Shown: in pieces, positions 45,129-53,223 of the stretch | Numbering within the stretch: the stretch's first letter is position 1 | Layout: each line of letters begins with the position of its first letter | Assembly: GCF_010994275.1 (NCBI RefSeq) | Contig: NZ_WMCD01000002.1 | Location: forward strand, 248,001 to 312,000 | Reading direction: 5' to 3' | Source: Cyclobacterium jeungdonense | GTDB taxonomy: Bacteria; Bacteroidota; Bacteroidia; Cytophagales; Cyclobacteriaceae | DNA: 64,000 nucleotides | The notes under the pieces: model-generated | What the model was told of the DNA's origin: nothing | The model's input: only the letters and a program-made list of their open reading frames with translations | The model's database searches: none | Program-made: the position numbers and the translations under genes

Positions 45129-45830
45129 GTGAAAGCATTAAACGTTAAACCTAAGCCGGTAATCGACCAATCTTTATCGTTGGTGGACAAGGTAGAACTG
45201 AATCTTAGGGAGTATTTTACCGAAGCCAATTTACAACCCGGGGATGCCATCCCAAAGGAAGCAGAACTGGCCGAATCCATGGGCGTTAGCCGAACGGCTC
45301 TAAGGGAAGCATTATCCAGACTTAGGACCCTGGGCTTGATAGAATCCAAAAGGAACAGGGGCATCATTTTGACCCAGCCGGATATTTTGGGGAGTTTTGA
45401 ACGTGTGCTCAATCCCATGTTGCTAGACAGTGCTACGCTTCAGGACATCTTTGAATTGCGTCTTGTACTGGAAATGGGGATTGCTGACCTACTTTTTATC
45501 CGCAAAACCCGGGAAAGCATCCTAAAATTGGAATCGTTAGTGGAAAAAGAAGAAAATACCAAGGATCGGTTTTTAAAAAACAGGTATGATGCGGAATTCC
45601 ATTCCATGCTCTACGAAATTTCCGGCAACCAAACGCTGTTGCGCTTTCAGAAAATGCTACATCCGATATTTAACTTAGTCCATAGCGGACAAATCATTGG
45701 GAAAACCGAAGTTAAAAATGCCGTCATACATCGGGATTTATTGAATGAGTTGAAAGAAGGGACTCCTTCAAGTTTCAGGGAAAAAATGAGCGTCCATTTA
45801 AAAGTATATTTCGATAACGTCGACGAATAA
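45129..45830 (+). CDS. GntR family transcriptional regulator, FadR subfamily (FCD domain)
   Basis: 233 residues, GTG start. Residues about 18-80 form the winged helix (LREYFTEANLQPGDAIPKE then ELAESMGVSRTALREALSRLRTLG). Residues about 95-230 form an FCD ligand domain, with likely metal ligands in YDAEFHSML (Asp, His), VIHRDLL (His) and MSVHLKVY (His). FCD regulators commonly sense sugar acids or small carboxylates. Divergent from the sialidase/SusCD array and next to catabolic genes, it is the probable controller. Confidence 0.93.
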   Translation: MKALNVKPKPVIDQSLSLVDKVELNLREYFTEANLQPGDAIPKEAELAESMGVSRTALREALSRLRTLGLIESKRNRGIILTQPDILGSFERVLNPMLLDSATLQDIFELRLVLEMGIADLLFIRKTRESILKLESLVEKEENTKDRFLKNRYDAEFHSMLYEISGNQTLLRFQKMLHPIFNLVHSGQIIGKTEVKNAVIHRDLLNELKEGTPSSFREKMSVHLKVYFDNVDE

Positions 45831-45839
45831 AATGTAAAC

Positions 45840-45873
45840 GAGAAGGCAATTTGATATTACCTTCTCTCTTTTT
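45840..45873 (+). terminator. Terminator after the GntR gene
   Basis: GAGAAGG (45840-45846) pairs with CCTTCTC (45860-45866), with inner AAT/ATT pairing past a mismatch, followed by a T-rich tail to 45873. Confidence 0.72.
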
Positions 45874-45898
45874 ATGATTTGGTCTTAAGGAGTTCTCC

Positions 45899-46753
45899 CT
45901 ACATAGCCTCCACCCGCTGCCTGGAAACACCCAACCCTTCAATACCCAGCTCCACTTCATCGCCGGCTTTGAGGTATCTGGGTGGTTTTAAACCCATTCC
46001 CACTCCGGCAGGAGTTCCGGTACTGATAATGTCTCCCGGTAGCAGACTCATGTACTGGCTGATATAACTAACTAGTTGAGGTACATTAAATACCAAATCA
46101 GAGGTATTGCTATCTTGCATGATTTCCCCGTTTACCTTTAGCCATAACCGCAACTGATGAGGATCCTTGATTTCGTCCTTTGTTACCAGATAAGGGCCTA
46201 AAGGAGCAAAGGTGTCACAGCTCTTGCCTTTCACCCACTGCCCCCCATGCTGCAATTGAAACTCCCTTTCACTGACATCGTTGTGTAGCACGTATCCGAA
46301 AACATGGCCCATAGCCTCTTCCTCCGATACGTAGCTCGCTTTCTTACCGATGACAATAGCCAATTCCACCTCCCAATCAGTAGCGTTTGAATTTTTTGGA
46401 ATGACAATGGGATCGAAAGGACCAGACAGTGCCGAAGTAGCTTTCATAAATAATACCGGTTGCTTGGGCACTTCCATGCCACTTTCTTTGGCATGTAGGG
46501 AGTAGTTCAACCCAACGCACATGATTTTAGATGGATAAGGAACAGGCGAACCTAACCTTTCAGAGGCACTTACCTCCGGACATGAGTCGCCATTCGATGC
46601 CAACCACTTTTTAAAATCCTCCAAACGGCTTGTTTCACCTAAAAAAGCGGCAGTCCAGTCGGCTCCATAGGCAGAACAGTCTAGCATTTTCCCGGATTCG
46701 GTGACAACACCCGGTTTTTCATTCCCTACTTTTCCAAAACGAATTAATTTCAT
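45899..46753 (-). CDS. Fumarylacetoacetate hydrolase family protein
   Basis: 284 residues. The FAH core starts at CVGLNYSLHAKESG (His-Glu pair), with metal-binding acids in DWEVELAIVIG and the conserved QHGGQWVKGKSCDTFAPLGP loop; ISTGTPAGVGMG closes the site. The closest biochemical match of this subgroup is 2,4-diketo-3-deoxy-L-fuconate hydrolase, which yields pyruvate and lactate. The SDR gene upstream by 22 bp is a fitting partner. The precise acid is not determined by sequence. Confidence 0.88.
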   Translation of the reverse strand: MKLIRFGKVGNEKPGVVTESGKMLDCSAYGADWTAAFLGETSRLEDFKKWLASNGDSCPEVSASERLGSPVPYPSKIMCVGLNYSLHAKESGMEVPKQPVLFMKATSALSGPFDPIVIPKNSNATDWEVELAIVIGKKASYVSEEEAMGHVFGYVLHNDVSEREFQLQHGGQWVKGKSCDTFAPLGPYLVTKDEIKDPHQLRLWLKVNGEIMQDSNTSDLVFNVPQLVSYISQYMSLLPGDIISTGTPAGVGMGLKPPRYLKAGDEVELGIEGLGVSRQRVEAM

Positions 46754-46775
46754 GGGTTACTTCTATTTATAGTTA

Positions 46776-47534
46776 TTACATTTTTAATTTACAAAAACCA
46801 CCATCTACCAGGTAATCTGCGCCTGTAAGAAAGGCCGCTTCATCGGAAGCTAGAAAAAAGGCCATGTTGGCCACCTCTTCCGGACTTCCCATCCTTCCCA
46901 CCGGCTGCGTAGCTGCCAGTTGTTCAAACACTTCTTCTTCCTTTCCTGGATAGGTTTTTGCCAGATAATCATCCACAAAGGGTGTATGAATCCGGGCAGG
47001 TGAAATGGCATTGCACCGAATGTTATCCTTTACGTAATCCCGAGCAATGGTCAGCGTCATGTTAAGCACGGCCCCTTTCGTCATCGAATAGGCAAATCGA
47101 TCTGGTATCCCCATAGTAGCCGCCACAGAGGCCATGTTAATGATCACTCCTCCTCCTTGGGATTTCATTCTGCCGATCACTGCTTTGGAACAGTGAAATA
47201 CTCCTTTTATATTGACGGCATACAATCGATCAAGGTCCGCTTCTTCTGTAGTTTCCAAGTTGCCGATATGGGAGACACCTGCATTGTTTACCAACACATC
47301 AATATTCCCGTCGATACTATCCACTACTTGCTGCACTTCTTGCCGGACTGCCACATCCATTTTTCTGAATTCTACCTTCAATCCTTCTGCCTTTAACCCT
47401 GTGGTTACTTTTTGACCATTTTCTTCATTAAAATCCAGTATGTAAACCTTACCTCCGGCGGCAGCAAATTTTTTAACGATAGCTAGTCCAATACCACTGG
47501 CACCGCCAGTTACCAAAATATTCTTTCCCTTCAT
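46776..47534 (-). CDS. Short-chain dehydrogenase/reductase (sugar-acid type)
   Basis: 252 residues, classical SDR: TGGASGIGLAIV near residue 9, NNAGVSHIG, the MASVAATMG serine segment and FAYSMTKGAVL with catalytic Tyr and Lys. The C-terminal TPFVDDYLAKTYPG and ADYLVDGGF blocks resemble dehydrogenases acting on 2-keto-3-deoxy-fuconate. With the FAH hydrolase downstream it would form an oxidation then C-C cleavage pair. Confidence 0.9.
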   Translation of the reverse strand: MKGKNILVTGGASGIGLAIVKKFAAAGGKVYILDFNEENGQKVTTGLKAEGLKVEFRKMDVAVRQEVQQVVDSIDGNIDVLVNNAGVSHIGNLETTEEADLDRLYAVNIKGVFHCSKAVIGRMKSQGGGVIINMASVAATMGIPDRFAYSMTKGAVLNMTLTIARDYVKDNIRCNAISPARIHTPFVDDYLAKTYPGKEEEVFEQLAATQPVGRMGSPEEVANMAFFLASDEAAFLTGADYLVDGGFCKLKM

Positions 47535-47566
47535 GTGTTTATAATTTTCTTTGATTGGTCACAACT

Positions 47567-47616
47567 TGTCCCGTATCGAATTGCGGGATAGCCTGTCCCG
47601 AAGCTGACTCGGGATA
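47567..47616. repeat. Two adjacent short hairpins in the SDR/PIG-L gap
   Basis: TCCCG/CGGGA (47569-47573, 47584-47588) and TCCCGA/TCGGGA (47596-47601, 47609-47614) form two consecutive stems in the 201-bp gap. No T-run follows. They resemble dispersed GC-rich intergenic repeats, but other copies cannot be counted here. Confidence 0.45.
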
Positions 47617-47735
47617 ATGCGCATACTTAATAATTGTCCCTTCGAGTGGCGTTCTCGTCATGGTCGATTTCATTAAATTTACTGTTTTTAGGGTAAATCG
47701 ATTCAGCTACCAATAAGCTGATTGAAGTAAAAAAC

Positions 47736-48611
47736 TCACTTACCTAGCATAGGAAAAAGCCTTTTCAGATCTTCCTCTGACGGTTGGCTACCGTATTCAC
47801 ATACTTCAAATGCCTCCGCATATTGAACATCCTCAGCCCTGTCTGCTCCATACCACTTTCCAAGGCTTACTCTTACAGCAGGGGAAATGCTGCCAAATCG
47901 TTTTCCTTTTAACCATTCCTTTCTTTCCTCTTTCCCCTCGGGAACTTCATCTGCATAGCCGCCAATCCAAGGCAACCACTCATAAAACTGAGATTCGTGA
48001 GCGTCCATGCCGTTGATCTTTTTATCGATTACGGGACTGATGTCCACAGCAACGTGCGGTTCAAAAGGATTGGGTTTTTGAAAATGGTCTTGAAAATAGA
48101 GAAAGACCGGATTTTTCTTTAATGGCGGCGTATCAGGGGCCACATTGGGTACCCCAACCATATAAGCAGCATCCTGAACCAGCACACCGGTATATCGGTG
48201 ATCGGGATGGTAATCGTTGGGACGGGGCGCAATGACCACATCTGCATTCCACTCCCGGATTTTCCGGATTATCTGAAGGCGGATTTCCAGAGTTGGCAAC
48301 AATTCTCCATCGTGATTGTCGAGTACATCGTACTCCACCCCCATCCTTCTGGCTACTTCCTGAGTTTCGGCAATACGTCTTTTGGCGAGCATCCCTCCCC
48401 CTTCTTCCATGTGACCCGCATCCCCATTGGTCACCGAAACAAATTTCACCTTATGGCCCATGGCTACATATAAAGAGGCGGTTCCTCCACCTTTTATATC
48501 ACAATCATCCGGATGCGCACCGATCATGATGATCCGTAAGGGGTCCTGCTGAGCCAGAACCGACGAAATGGAAATAAAACAAAATATAACAGCAAAAACC
48601 TTGGCTTTCAT
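47736..48611 (-). CDS. Exported PIG-L family deacetylase
   Basis: 291 residues. A signal peptide (VFAVIFCFISISSVLAQ) leads to the LmbE/PIG-L zinc motif IGAHPDDCDIKGGG (His, Asp ligands, Asp base), then VIAPRPNDYHPDHRYTG with the third ligand region. The family removes N-acetyl groups from GlcNAc-type or related sugars. Export suggests it acts on a periplasmic glycan fragment, in line with the sialidase-like genes nearby. Confidence 0.9.
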   Translation of the reverse strand: MKAKVFAVIFCFISISSVLAQQDPLRIIMIGAHPDDCDIKGGGTASLYVAMGHKVKFVSVTNGDAGHMEEGGGMLAKRRIAETQEVARRMGVEYDVLDNHDGELLPTLEIRLQIIRKIREWNADVVIAPRPNDYHPDHRYTGVLVQDAAYMVGVPNVAPDTPPLKKNPVFLYFQDHFQKPNPFEPHVAVDISPVIDKKINGMDAHESQFYEWLPWIGGYADEVPEGKEERKEWLKGKRFGSISPAVRVSLGKWYGADRAEDVQYAEAFEVCEYGSQPSEEDLKRLFPMLGK

Positions 48612-48707
48612 ATATTAAATTAAGAGTTGATATAAGATAAAGCTTGAAGATAGTCAATTCACACAATTTTGCCAATCAGGTATTCCAAATTATCTGTAAA
48701 ATACCTA

Positions 48708-48734
48708 TTGCACGAAACATATTCCTTATCTTTG
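48708..48734 (+). promoter_or_regulatory. Promoter of serS
   Basis: TTG at 48708-48710 and TATCTTTG at 48727-48734 are 16 bp apart, near the Bacteroidota -33/-7 spacing. The leader to the ATG at 48771 is about 32 nt. Confidence 0.5.
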
Positions 48735-48770
48735 CAGCCTGAATTTTAAACTGAAAAAAGCCCTCCACCT

Positions 48771-50048
48771 ATGCTTCAGGTAAATGAAATAAGAGAAAAT
48801 TTCGAGCGTGCCTGCGAAGGATTAAGAAAAAGAAACATTCCAAATCCGGATGCCTTGCTTCAGCAGGTGATGGATATGGATGATAAACGGAAGCAAACGC
48901 AGGTAGAAAGAGATTCCCTACAGGCCGAATCCAATGCCCTCGCAAAGCAAATTGGGCAATTAATGAAAAGTGGGAAAAGAGAAGAAGCAGAAACCATCAA
49001 AGAACAAACGGCTGCTATAAAATCTCAGGTTAAAGCGTTGGAGGAGCAATACAGTAGCTGCGAAAACTCCCTGACGCAAATACTCTACTCCATACCGAAT
49101 ATACCGCACGAATCGGTGCCTGCAGGCAAATCCGCTGAAGACAATGAAGTCGTATTACAAGATGGACAAATCCCCGAATTAAGCCCCACACAAAAATTCC
49201 CGCATTGGGAATTGATTAAAAAATACGATATCGTCGATTTTGAGCTGGGTGTTAAAATCACAGGAGCTGGGTTTCCGGTTTACAAAGGAAAGGGAGCCAA
49301 ATTACAGCGGGCCCTTGTGAACTTTTTCCTAGATGAAGCGGAAAAAGCGGGTTACCATGAGGTCCAGCCTCCTATTATGATTAATGAGGAAAGTGGGTAT
49401 GCCACAGGTCAATTACCGGACAAGGAAGGCCAAATGTACATGGCCTCCGAAGACGGGCTCTACCTGATCCCTACCGCGGAGGTCCCTATCACCAATATGT
49501 ACCGAAACGAGGTGCTTGCCGAAGCTGATTTACCTAAAAAGAATGCGGGGTTTACCCCTTGTTTCAGAAGAGAAGCAGGTAATTGGGGCGCGCATGTACG
49601 AGGTCTTAACAGACTGCATCAATTTGACAAAGTCGAAATCGTCCAGATAACCCACCCTGACAAATCTTACCCTACTCTGGAGGAAATGAGCCTTCACGTA
49701 CAGCAGCTGCTGCAGAAACTGAAGCTTCCCTACCGGGTGCTGCGGCTTTGCGGAGGAGATATGGGCTTCACTTCAGCCCTAACCTACGACATGGAAGTTT
49801 TTTCTGCCGGGCAGGAAAGGTGGCTGGAAGTAAGTTCGGTAAGTAATTTTGAAACGTATCAGTCCAACCGATTAAAACTGCGTTTCAAAAATCAAGACCG
49901 AAAAACGGTGTTGGCCCATACACTAAATGGGAGTGCCTTGGCATTACCCAGGATAGTAGCCGCTCTCCTGGAGAACAATCAAAGTGAGCGGGGAATAAAA
50001 ATGCCTAAGGTATTGGTCCCTTACCTTGGATTTGAATGGATTTCGTAA
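48771..50048 (+). CDS. serS: Seryl-tRNA synthetase
   Basis: Class II synthetase, 425 residues. The N-terminal helical arm (residues about 30-100, rich in Lys, Glu and Gln) binds tRNA-Ser. The catalytic core has YLIPTAEVPITNMY, motif 2 in CFRREAGNWGAHVRGLNRLHQFDKVE and motif 3 in NGSALALPRIVAALLENNQ. Length and order are standard. It stands alone, convergent with the DapA-like gene. Confidence 0.97.
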   Translation: MLQVNEIRENFERACEGLRKRNIPNPDALLQQVMDMDDKRKQTQVERDSLQAESNALAKQIGQLMKSGKREEAETIKEQTAAIKSQVKALEEQYSSCENSLTQILYSIPNIPHESVPAGKSAEDNEVVLQDGQIPELSPTQKFPHWELIKKYDIVDFELGVKITGAGFPVYKGKGAKLQRALVNFFLDEAEKAGYHEVQPPIMINEESGYATGQLPDKEGQMYMASEDGLYLIPTAEVPITNMYRNEVLAEADLPKKNAGFTPCFRREAGNWGAHVRGLNRLHQFDKVEIVQITHPDKSYPTLEEMSLHVQQLLQKLKLPYRVLRLCGGDMGFTSALTYDMEVFSAGQERWLEVSSVSNFETYQSNRLKLRFKNQDRKTVLAHTLNGSALALPRIVAALLENNQSERGIKMPKVLVPYLGFEWIS

Positions 50049-50083
50049 TGTTTGAAAATGGGTTTCCTTGTAATTAACTGGCG

Positions 50084-51112
50084 TTAAATACCCAGTTGTT
50101 CTTTCCATTCCTGAACTTCGCGGTATCCCTGATCAATTTGTTGTTGCTGGCCCTGAGTTAGAGAGGAGTTTGACCTTCGGCTGGTAAGTTCCAGGTTCAT
50201 ACCGGATTTATTCAGAAAATACCGGGAAGATAGCTGGTAATTGACGGTAATTCTGGATTCCATTGCCTTCAACTTTTCCTGAAGCCAATCCACTTCCGCT
50301 TTTTTCTCGGGATTTTCGGCATGTTGGCAAACCCAGGCAATTACTTCGGGGTAATAATTGCCTGCAATAGGGGATAACCCTGCTCCTCCTGCCCGTAGAG
50401 AGGCGACAGCGCTCCCGATATGAGCATTGTAAAGGCCAAGGTCAGAACGCTGAGACAGGCGAAGCTTTTTACGAATATGTTCGATGTCTTCTGTGGTGTC
50501 TTTGTGGTAAACCAGCCGCCCGGTACCCAAAAGAAAATCAAGCACTTCCAGGGACAAAACCCGTTTGTATGGACTGGGGCACTCGTAGGTCCCCAAGGCC
50601 AGGGAATTGGTTTGGTTCAGATAAGATTCCAGGTTGCGAATCATGGTTTCATCCGACTCTTCAGGGGCAGCAAAATGGGAAGTAATCATAATGACCGCAT
50701 CCACTCCCGTATCAGCCAATTTTTTGGAAAACGTCGCCTTCTCGTAAGTATCTTCTCCAAATGAACCCGTAGCGACCACTGGAAAGCGCCCATTGACCCG
50801 CTTAACTACTGTTTCCGTCACTTTCAATCGTTCTTCCGGGCTCAGGTCGTACATTTCGCTGCTGAGGCAATTGGCAAACAAACCCCTGGCTCCGGCTGCC
50901 AGGTAATAATCTGTCAGGGATTCCAACCCTTTATAGTCCACCGATTTATCCTTATTGTAGGGTGTCAACATTACCGGCACAAAGGACTTTTCTCCAATTG
51001 ATACCTTCAATTTGTTCCAGGCCTGCAGCCCATAAATTGGAGTCAGACTTGCTGCCGTTCCTAAAATAATCTTTTTCATGAAGTCTCGCCTTGGTTTCAT
51101 CTCACTTGTCAT
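50084..51112 (-). CDS. Signal-bearing DapA-family (dihydrodipicolinate synthase-like) protein
   Basis: 342 residues from the chosen ATG at 51112 (open to 51151), which has AAGG five bases ahead. The N-terminus KPRRDFMKKIILGTAAS reads as a Tat-type signal (twin Arg). The barrel keeps the catalytic tyrosine in TYECPSPYKR and the Schiff-base lysine in VYHKDTTEDI, so it should be an active class I aldolase or a ligand-binding derivative. The position-one carboxylate motif is altered (NCLSSEMY instead of GSTGE). An exported member of this family is unusual. Substrate unknown. Confidence 0.82.
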   Translation of the reverse strand: MTSEMKPRRDFMKKIILGTAASLTPIYGLQAWNKLKVSIGEKSFVPVMLTPYNKDKSVDYKGLESLTDYYLAAGARGLFANCLSSEMYDLSPEERLKVTETVVKRVNGRFPVVATGSFGEDTYEKATFSKKLADTGVDAVIMITSHFAAPEESDETMIRNLESYLNQTNSLALGTYECPSPYKRVLSLEVLDFLLGTGRLVYHKDTTEDIEHIRKKLRLSQRSDLGLYNAHIGSAVASLRAGGAGLSPIAGNYYPEVIAWVCQHAENPEKKAEVDWLQEKLKAMESRITVNYQLSSRYFLNKSGMNLELTSRRSNSSLTQGQQQQIDQGYREVQEWKEQLGI

Positions 51113-51291
51113 TTTACCTTCCATAACAAAAATACAAATTTGGTTTGCCAATTCAATTTCTCCAGATTTCGGTTATCACAATAAACAAGATACCCTACCA
51201 GAAATACCCTCCTTCCATTGATTAAGGCTAATCCCCAGAGGTCAATGGGATAAATTAATCCTATTTTCGCTGACAATAATATCCCTCTGCC

Positions 51292-51299
51292 TATATTTG
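51292..51299 (+). promoter_or_regulatory. Candidate -7 box of the ccm cluster
   Basis: TATATTTG ends only 7 bp before the ccmB ATG, so the transcript would have almost no leader. No clear -33 element is present. Confidence 0.42.
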
Positions 51300-51306
51300 C
51301 CGCAGT

Positions 51307-51972
51307 ATGTGGAAGGAAATAGTCCTATTGGTCAGAAAAGAAGCAGTACTGGAGTGGCGACAAAAGTACGCCATCAACGGGATTCTGCTATACGTGATCA
51401 GCGCGGTTTTTATCACCTACCTTAGTATGGGTGCCGGTAAGGGGAATCTGGGAGTACCAGTATGGAATGCCCTCTATTGGATCATTATTTTATTTTCTTC
51501 CGTAAATGCAGTGGCTAAAAGTTTTGTGCAAGAGCATCAGGGCAGGCAGTTGTATTACTACATGATCGCATCCCCGGAAGCGATCATCCTTTCCAAGACC
51601 ATTTATAACACCCTGCTTACCCTGCTTTTAGCTTTGTTAGGGTATGGGGTTTTTGGGATCGTTTTTGGAAATCCGGTAGCTGATCAACCCCTTTTTCTGC
51701 TCAACCTATTTTTAGGAGCGATGGGTTTTTCTGCCTCCCTGACAATGGTTTCGGCCATTGCTTCCAAAACCAGCAACAACGGCACCTTGATGGCCATTTT
51801 AAGCTTTCCAGTGCTGATCCCCATTCTCCTTATGGCCATTCAGGTTTCAAAAAATGCGATCGATGGCCTGGATAGGGAGATCAATGCAGAAAAAATACTT
51901 ACACTATTGGCCATTAATGCCATTGTAGCCGTCAGTTCCTACATTCTTTTTCCCTACCTTTGGCGGAGTTGA
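51307..51972 (+). CDS. ccmB: Heme exporter subunit CcmB
   Basis: 221 residues, six membrane segments, typical of the CcmB family: short basic N-terminus (LLVRKEAVLEWRQKYAING), SFVQEHQGRQLYYYMIASPEAIILSKTIYN loop, and a C-terminal pair of hydrophobic helices. It belongs to the CcmABCD transporter that moves and loads heme onto CcmE. The ATPase gene ccmA is not present next to it or anywhere in the window. Followed after 238 bp by ccmC. Confidence 0.9.
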   Translation: MWKEIVLLVRKEAVLEWRQKYAINGILLYVISAVFITYLSMGAGKGNLGVPVWNALYWIIILFSSVNAVAKSFVQEHQGRQLYYYMIASPEAIILSKTIYNTLLTLLLALLGYGVFGIVFGNPVADQPLFLLNLFLGAMGFSASLTMVSAIASKTSNNGTLMAILSFPVLIPILLMAIQVSKNAIDGLDREINAEKILTLLAINAIVAVSSYILFPYLWRS

Positions 51973-52067
51973 GACACCATTTGCCGTAGGTAATACCTAC
52001 TTTTTACCAGCTCTCGACCGGTGAGCAAATAAACCCAACAATTGTGAATAAATCGCTTAGAAACACT

Positions 52068-52075
52068 TATTTTTG
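52068..52075 (+). promoter_or_regulatory. Candidate -7 box of ccmC
   Basis: TATTTTTG, with TTG 23 bp upstream (52042-52044), gives a leader of about 130 nt before ccmC. The leader contains the inverted repeat at 52105-52153. Confidence 0.42.
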
Positions 52076-52104
52076 CCACTGAATTGACGGGAAGATTTCT
52101 TCCA

Positions 52105-52153
52105 TTCTCCGGGCTTAATTTCCCAATCTGAAATTTTATTTCTGGCCGGAGAA
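52105..52153 (+). promoter_or_regulatory. Structured leader hairpin upstream of ccmC
   Basis: TTCTCCGG (52105-52112) and CCGGAGAA (52146-52153) close a 33-nt loop that itself contains GAAAT/ATTTC (52130-52134 and 52138-52142). It lies between the putative promoter and ccmC and could be a regulatory structure or processing site. No T-run follows. Confidence 0.4.
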
Positions 52154-52210
52154 GGTCGTTTAGTTACGCCGAAGGAACAGGAAAAGAGCGATTCCTAAAA
52201 ATAATTGTAA

Positions 52211-52885
52211 ATGAAAACTTATTGGTGGAAAATACTGGCCATAATGCTCCTTGCCTATACGATAATTGCAGGTTTGTTAATAGATGTGCCCAGGTTGCCG
52301 ATTTTAAATGAAACCATCCGGGCCTTGTTTTTCCACGTGACTATGTGGTTTGGCATGCTGCTGATGCTGATTGTTGCCGTATATTATGGGATTCTGCACC
52401 TTCGGTCAGGCGATTTAGTTCACGATGACATGGCAGTAGAATTCACCAATACGGCCATCCTTTTCGGTGTGGTGGGAATTAGCACCGGGATGATTTGGGC
52501 TAAATTTACCTGGGGAGATTACTGGACGAATGATCCCAAGCTTAATGCATCGGCTATTGGCTTGCTGATGTACTTTGCATACCTGGTTTTACGAAATTCA
52601 TTGACAGATGTGTATCAGCGGGCTAGAATAAGTGCTGTCTACAGTATTTTTGCTTTTGCAGCATTTATCCCCCTCATTTTCATTTTACCCCGATTAACAG
52701 ATAGCCTTCACCCAGGGAACGGCGGAAACCCTGGGTTTAATGCTTACGACATGGATAGCAATCTCCGAACGGTATTTTATCCCGCCATCATCGGCTGGAC
52801 TCTCTTGGGTACCTGGATCAGTACGCTCCGGGTTCGTTTCAGACGTTTGGAAAGAAAATTAGAAGACAAATTGATTAACCAGTAA
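52211..52885 (+). CDS. ccmC: Cytochrome c biogenesis protein CcmC (heme handling)
   Basis: 224 residues, six membrane segments. The CcmC/CcsA heme-handling signature is visible as MIWAKFTWGDYWTNDPKLNASAIG (WGxxW...D region), with conserved histidines in ALFFHVTMWFG and the late DSLHPG loop. It binds heme at the periplasmic face and delivers it to CcmE. Start chosen at the only ATG before the first helix. Confidence 0.92.
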   Translation: MKTYWWKILAIMLLAYTIIAGLLIDVPRLPILNETIRALFFHVTMWFGMLLMLIVAVYYGILHLRSGDLVHDDMAVEFTNTAILFGVVGISTGMIWAKFTWGDYWTNDPKLNASAIGLLMYFAYLVLRNSLTDVYQRARISAVYSIFAFAAFIPLIFILPRLTDSLHPGNGGNPGFNAYDMDSNLRTVFYPAIIGWTLLGTWISTLRVRFRRLERKLEDKLINQ

Positions 52886-52977
52886 CATGAAATCGAGCAT
52901 GATGGAGGCGACACACAGAGGGATGATTATAAAGCATGCGAGATTCCATATGGCCGCTTAAAGACAATTATAAACAC

Positions 52978-53220
52978 ATGAAAAAAATCATTTTCATCCT
53001 CCTTTTATTAATTAGCTTTACCGGAAAAGCTCAGGATAAAATCGACATTACGGCGGAAGATTATCAAAATTCAACAGTCCAAATGGCTGATGGCATGCGT
53101 TCGGAAGGAAAAATCTACGTTTTAGTAGCCATAATTGGAATTGTTTTGGGGGGAATTCTGGTTTATGTCATACAGACGGATCGCAAAATCAGCGGGCTGG
53201 AGAAAAAATTTAACGATTAA
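52978..53220 (+). CDS. ccmD: CcmD-family small membrane protein
   Basis: 80 residues from the ATG at 52978. It has an N-terminal signal-like helix (IIFILLLLISFTGKAQ), a short acidic loop and a second membrane helix (VLVAIIGIVLGGILVYVI), then a short charged tail. The position between ccmC and ccmE identifies it as the CcmD counterpart, which helps release holo-CcmE. Sequence alone would be weak evidence. Confidence 0.72.
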   Translation: MKKIIFILLLLISFTGKAQDKIDITAEDYQNSTVQMADGMRSEGKIYVLVAIIGIVLGGILVYVIQTDRKISGLEKKFND

Positions 53221-53223
53221 CAC

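Noticed and set aside
52168-52176. GCCGAAGGA sequence in the ccmC leader, like the core of the glycine riboswitch
   Set aside because: The flanking closing stem (CUCUCAGG-type) and the second aptamer elements are missing, and ccm genes are not a usual target. I treat it as coincidence.
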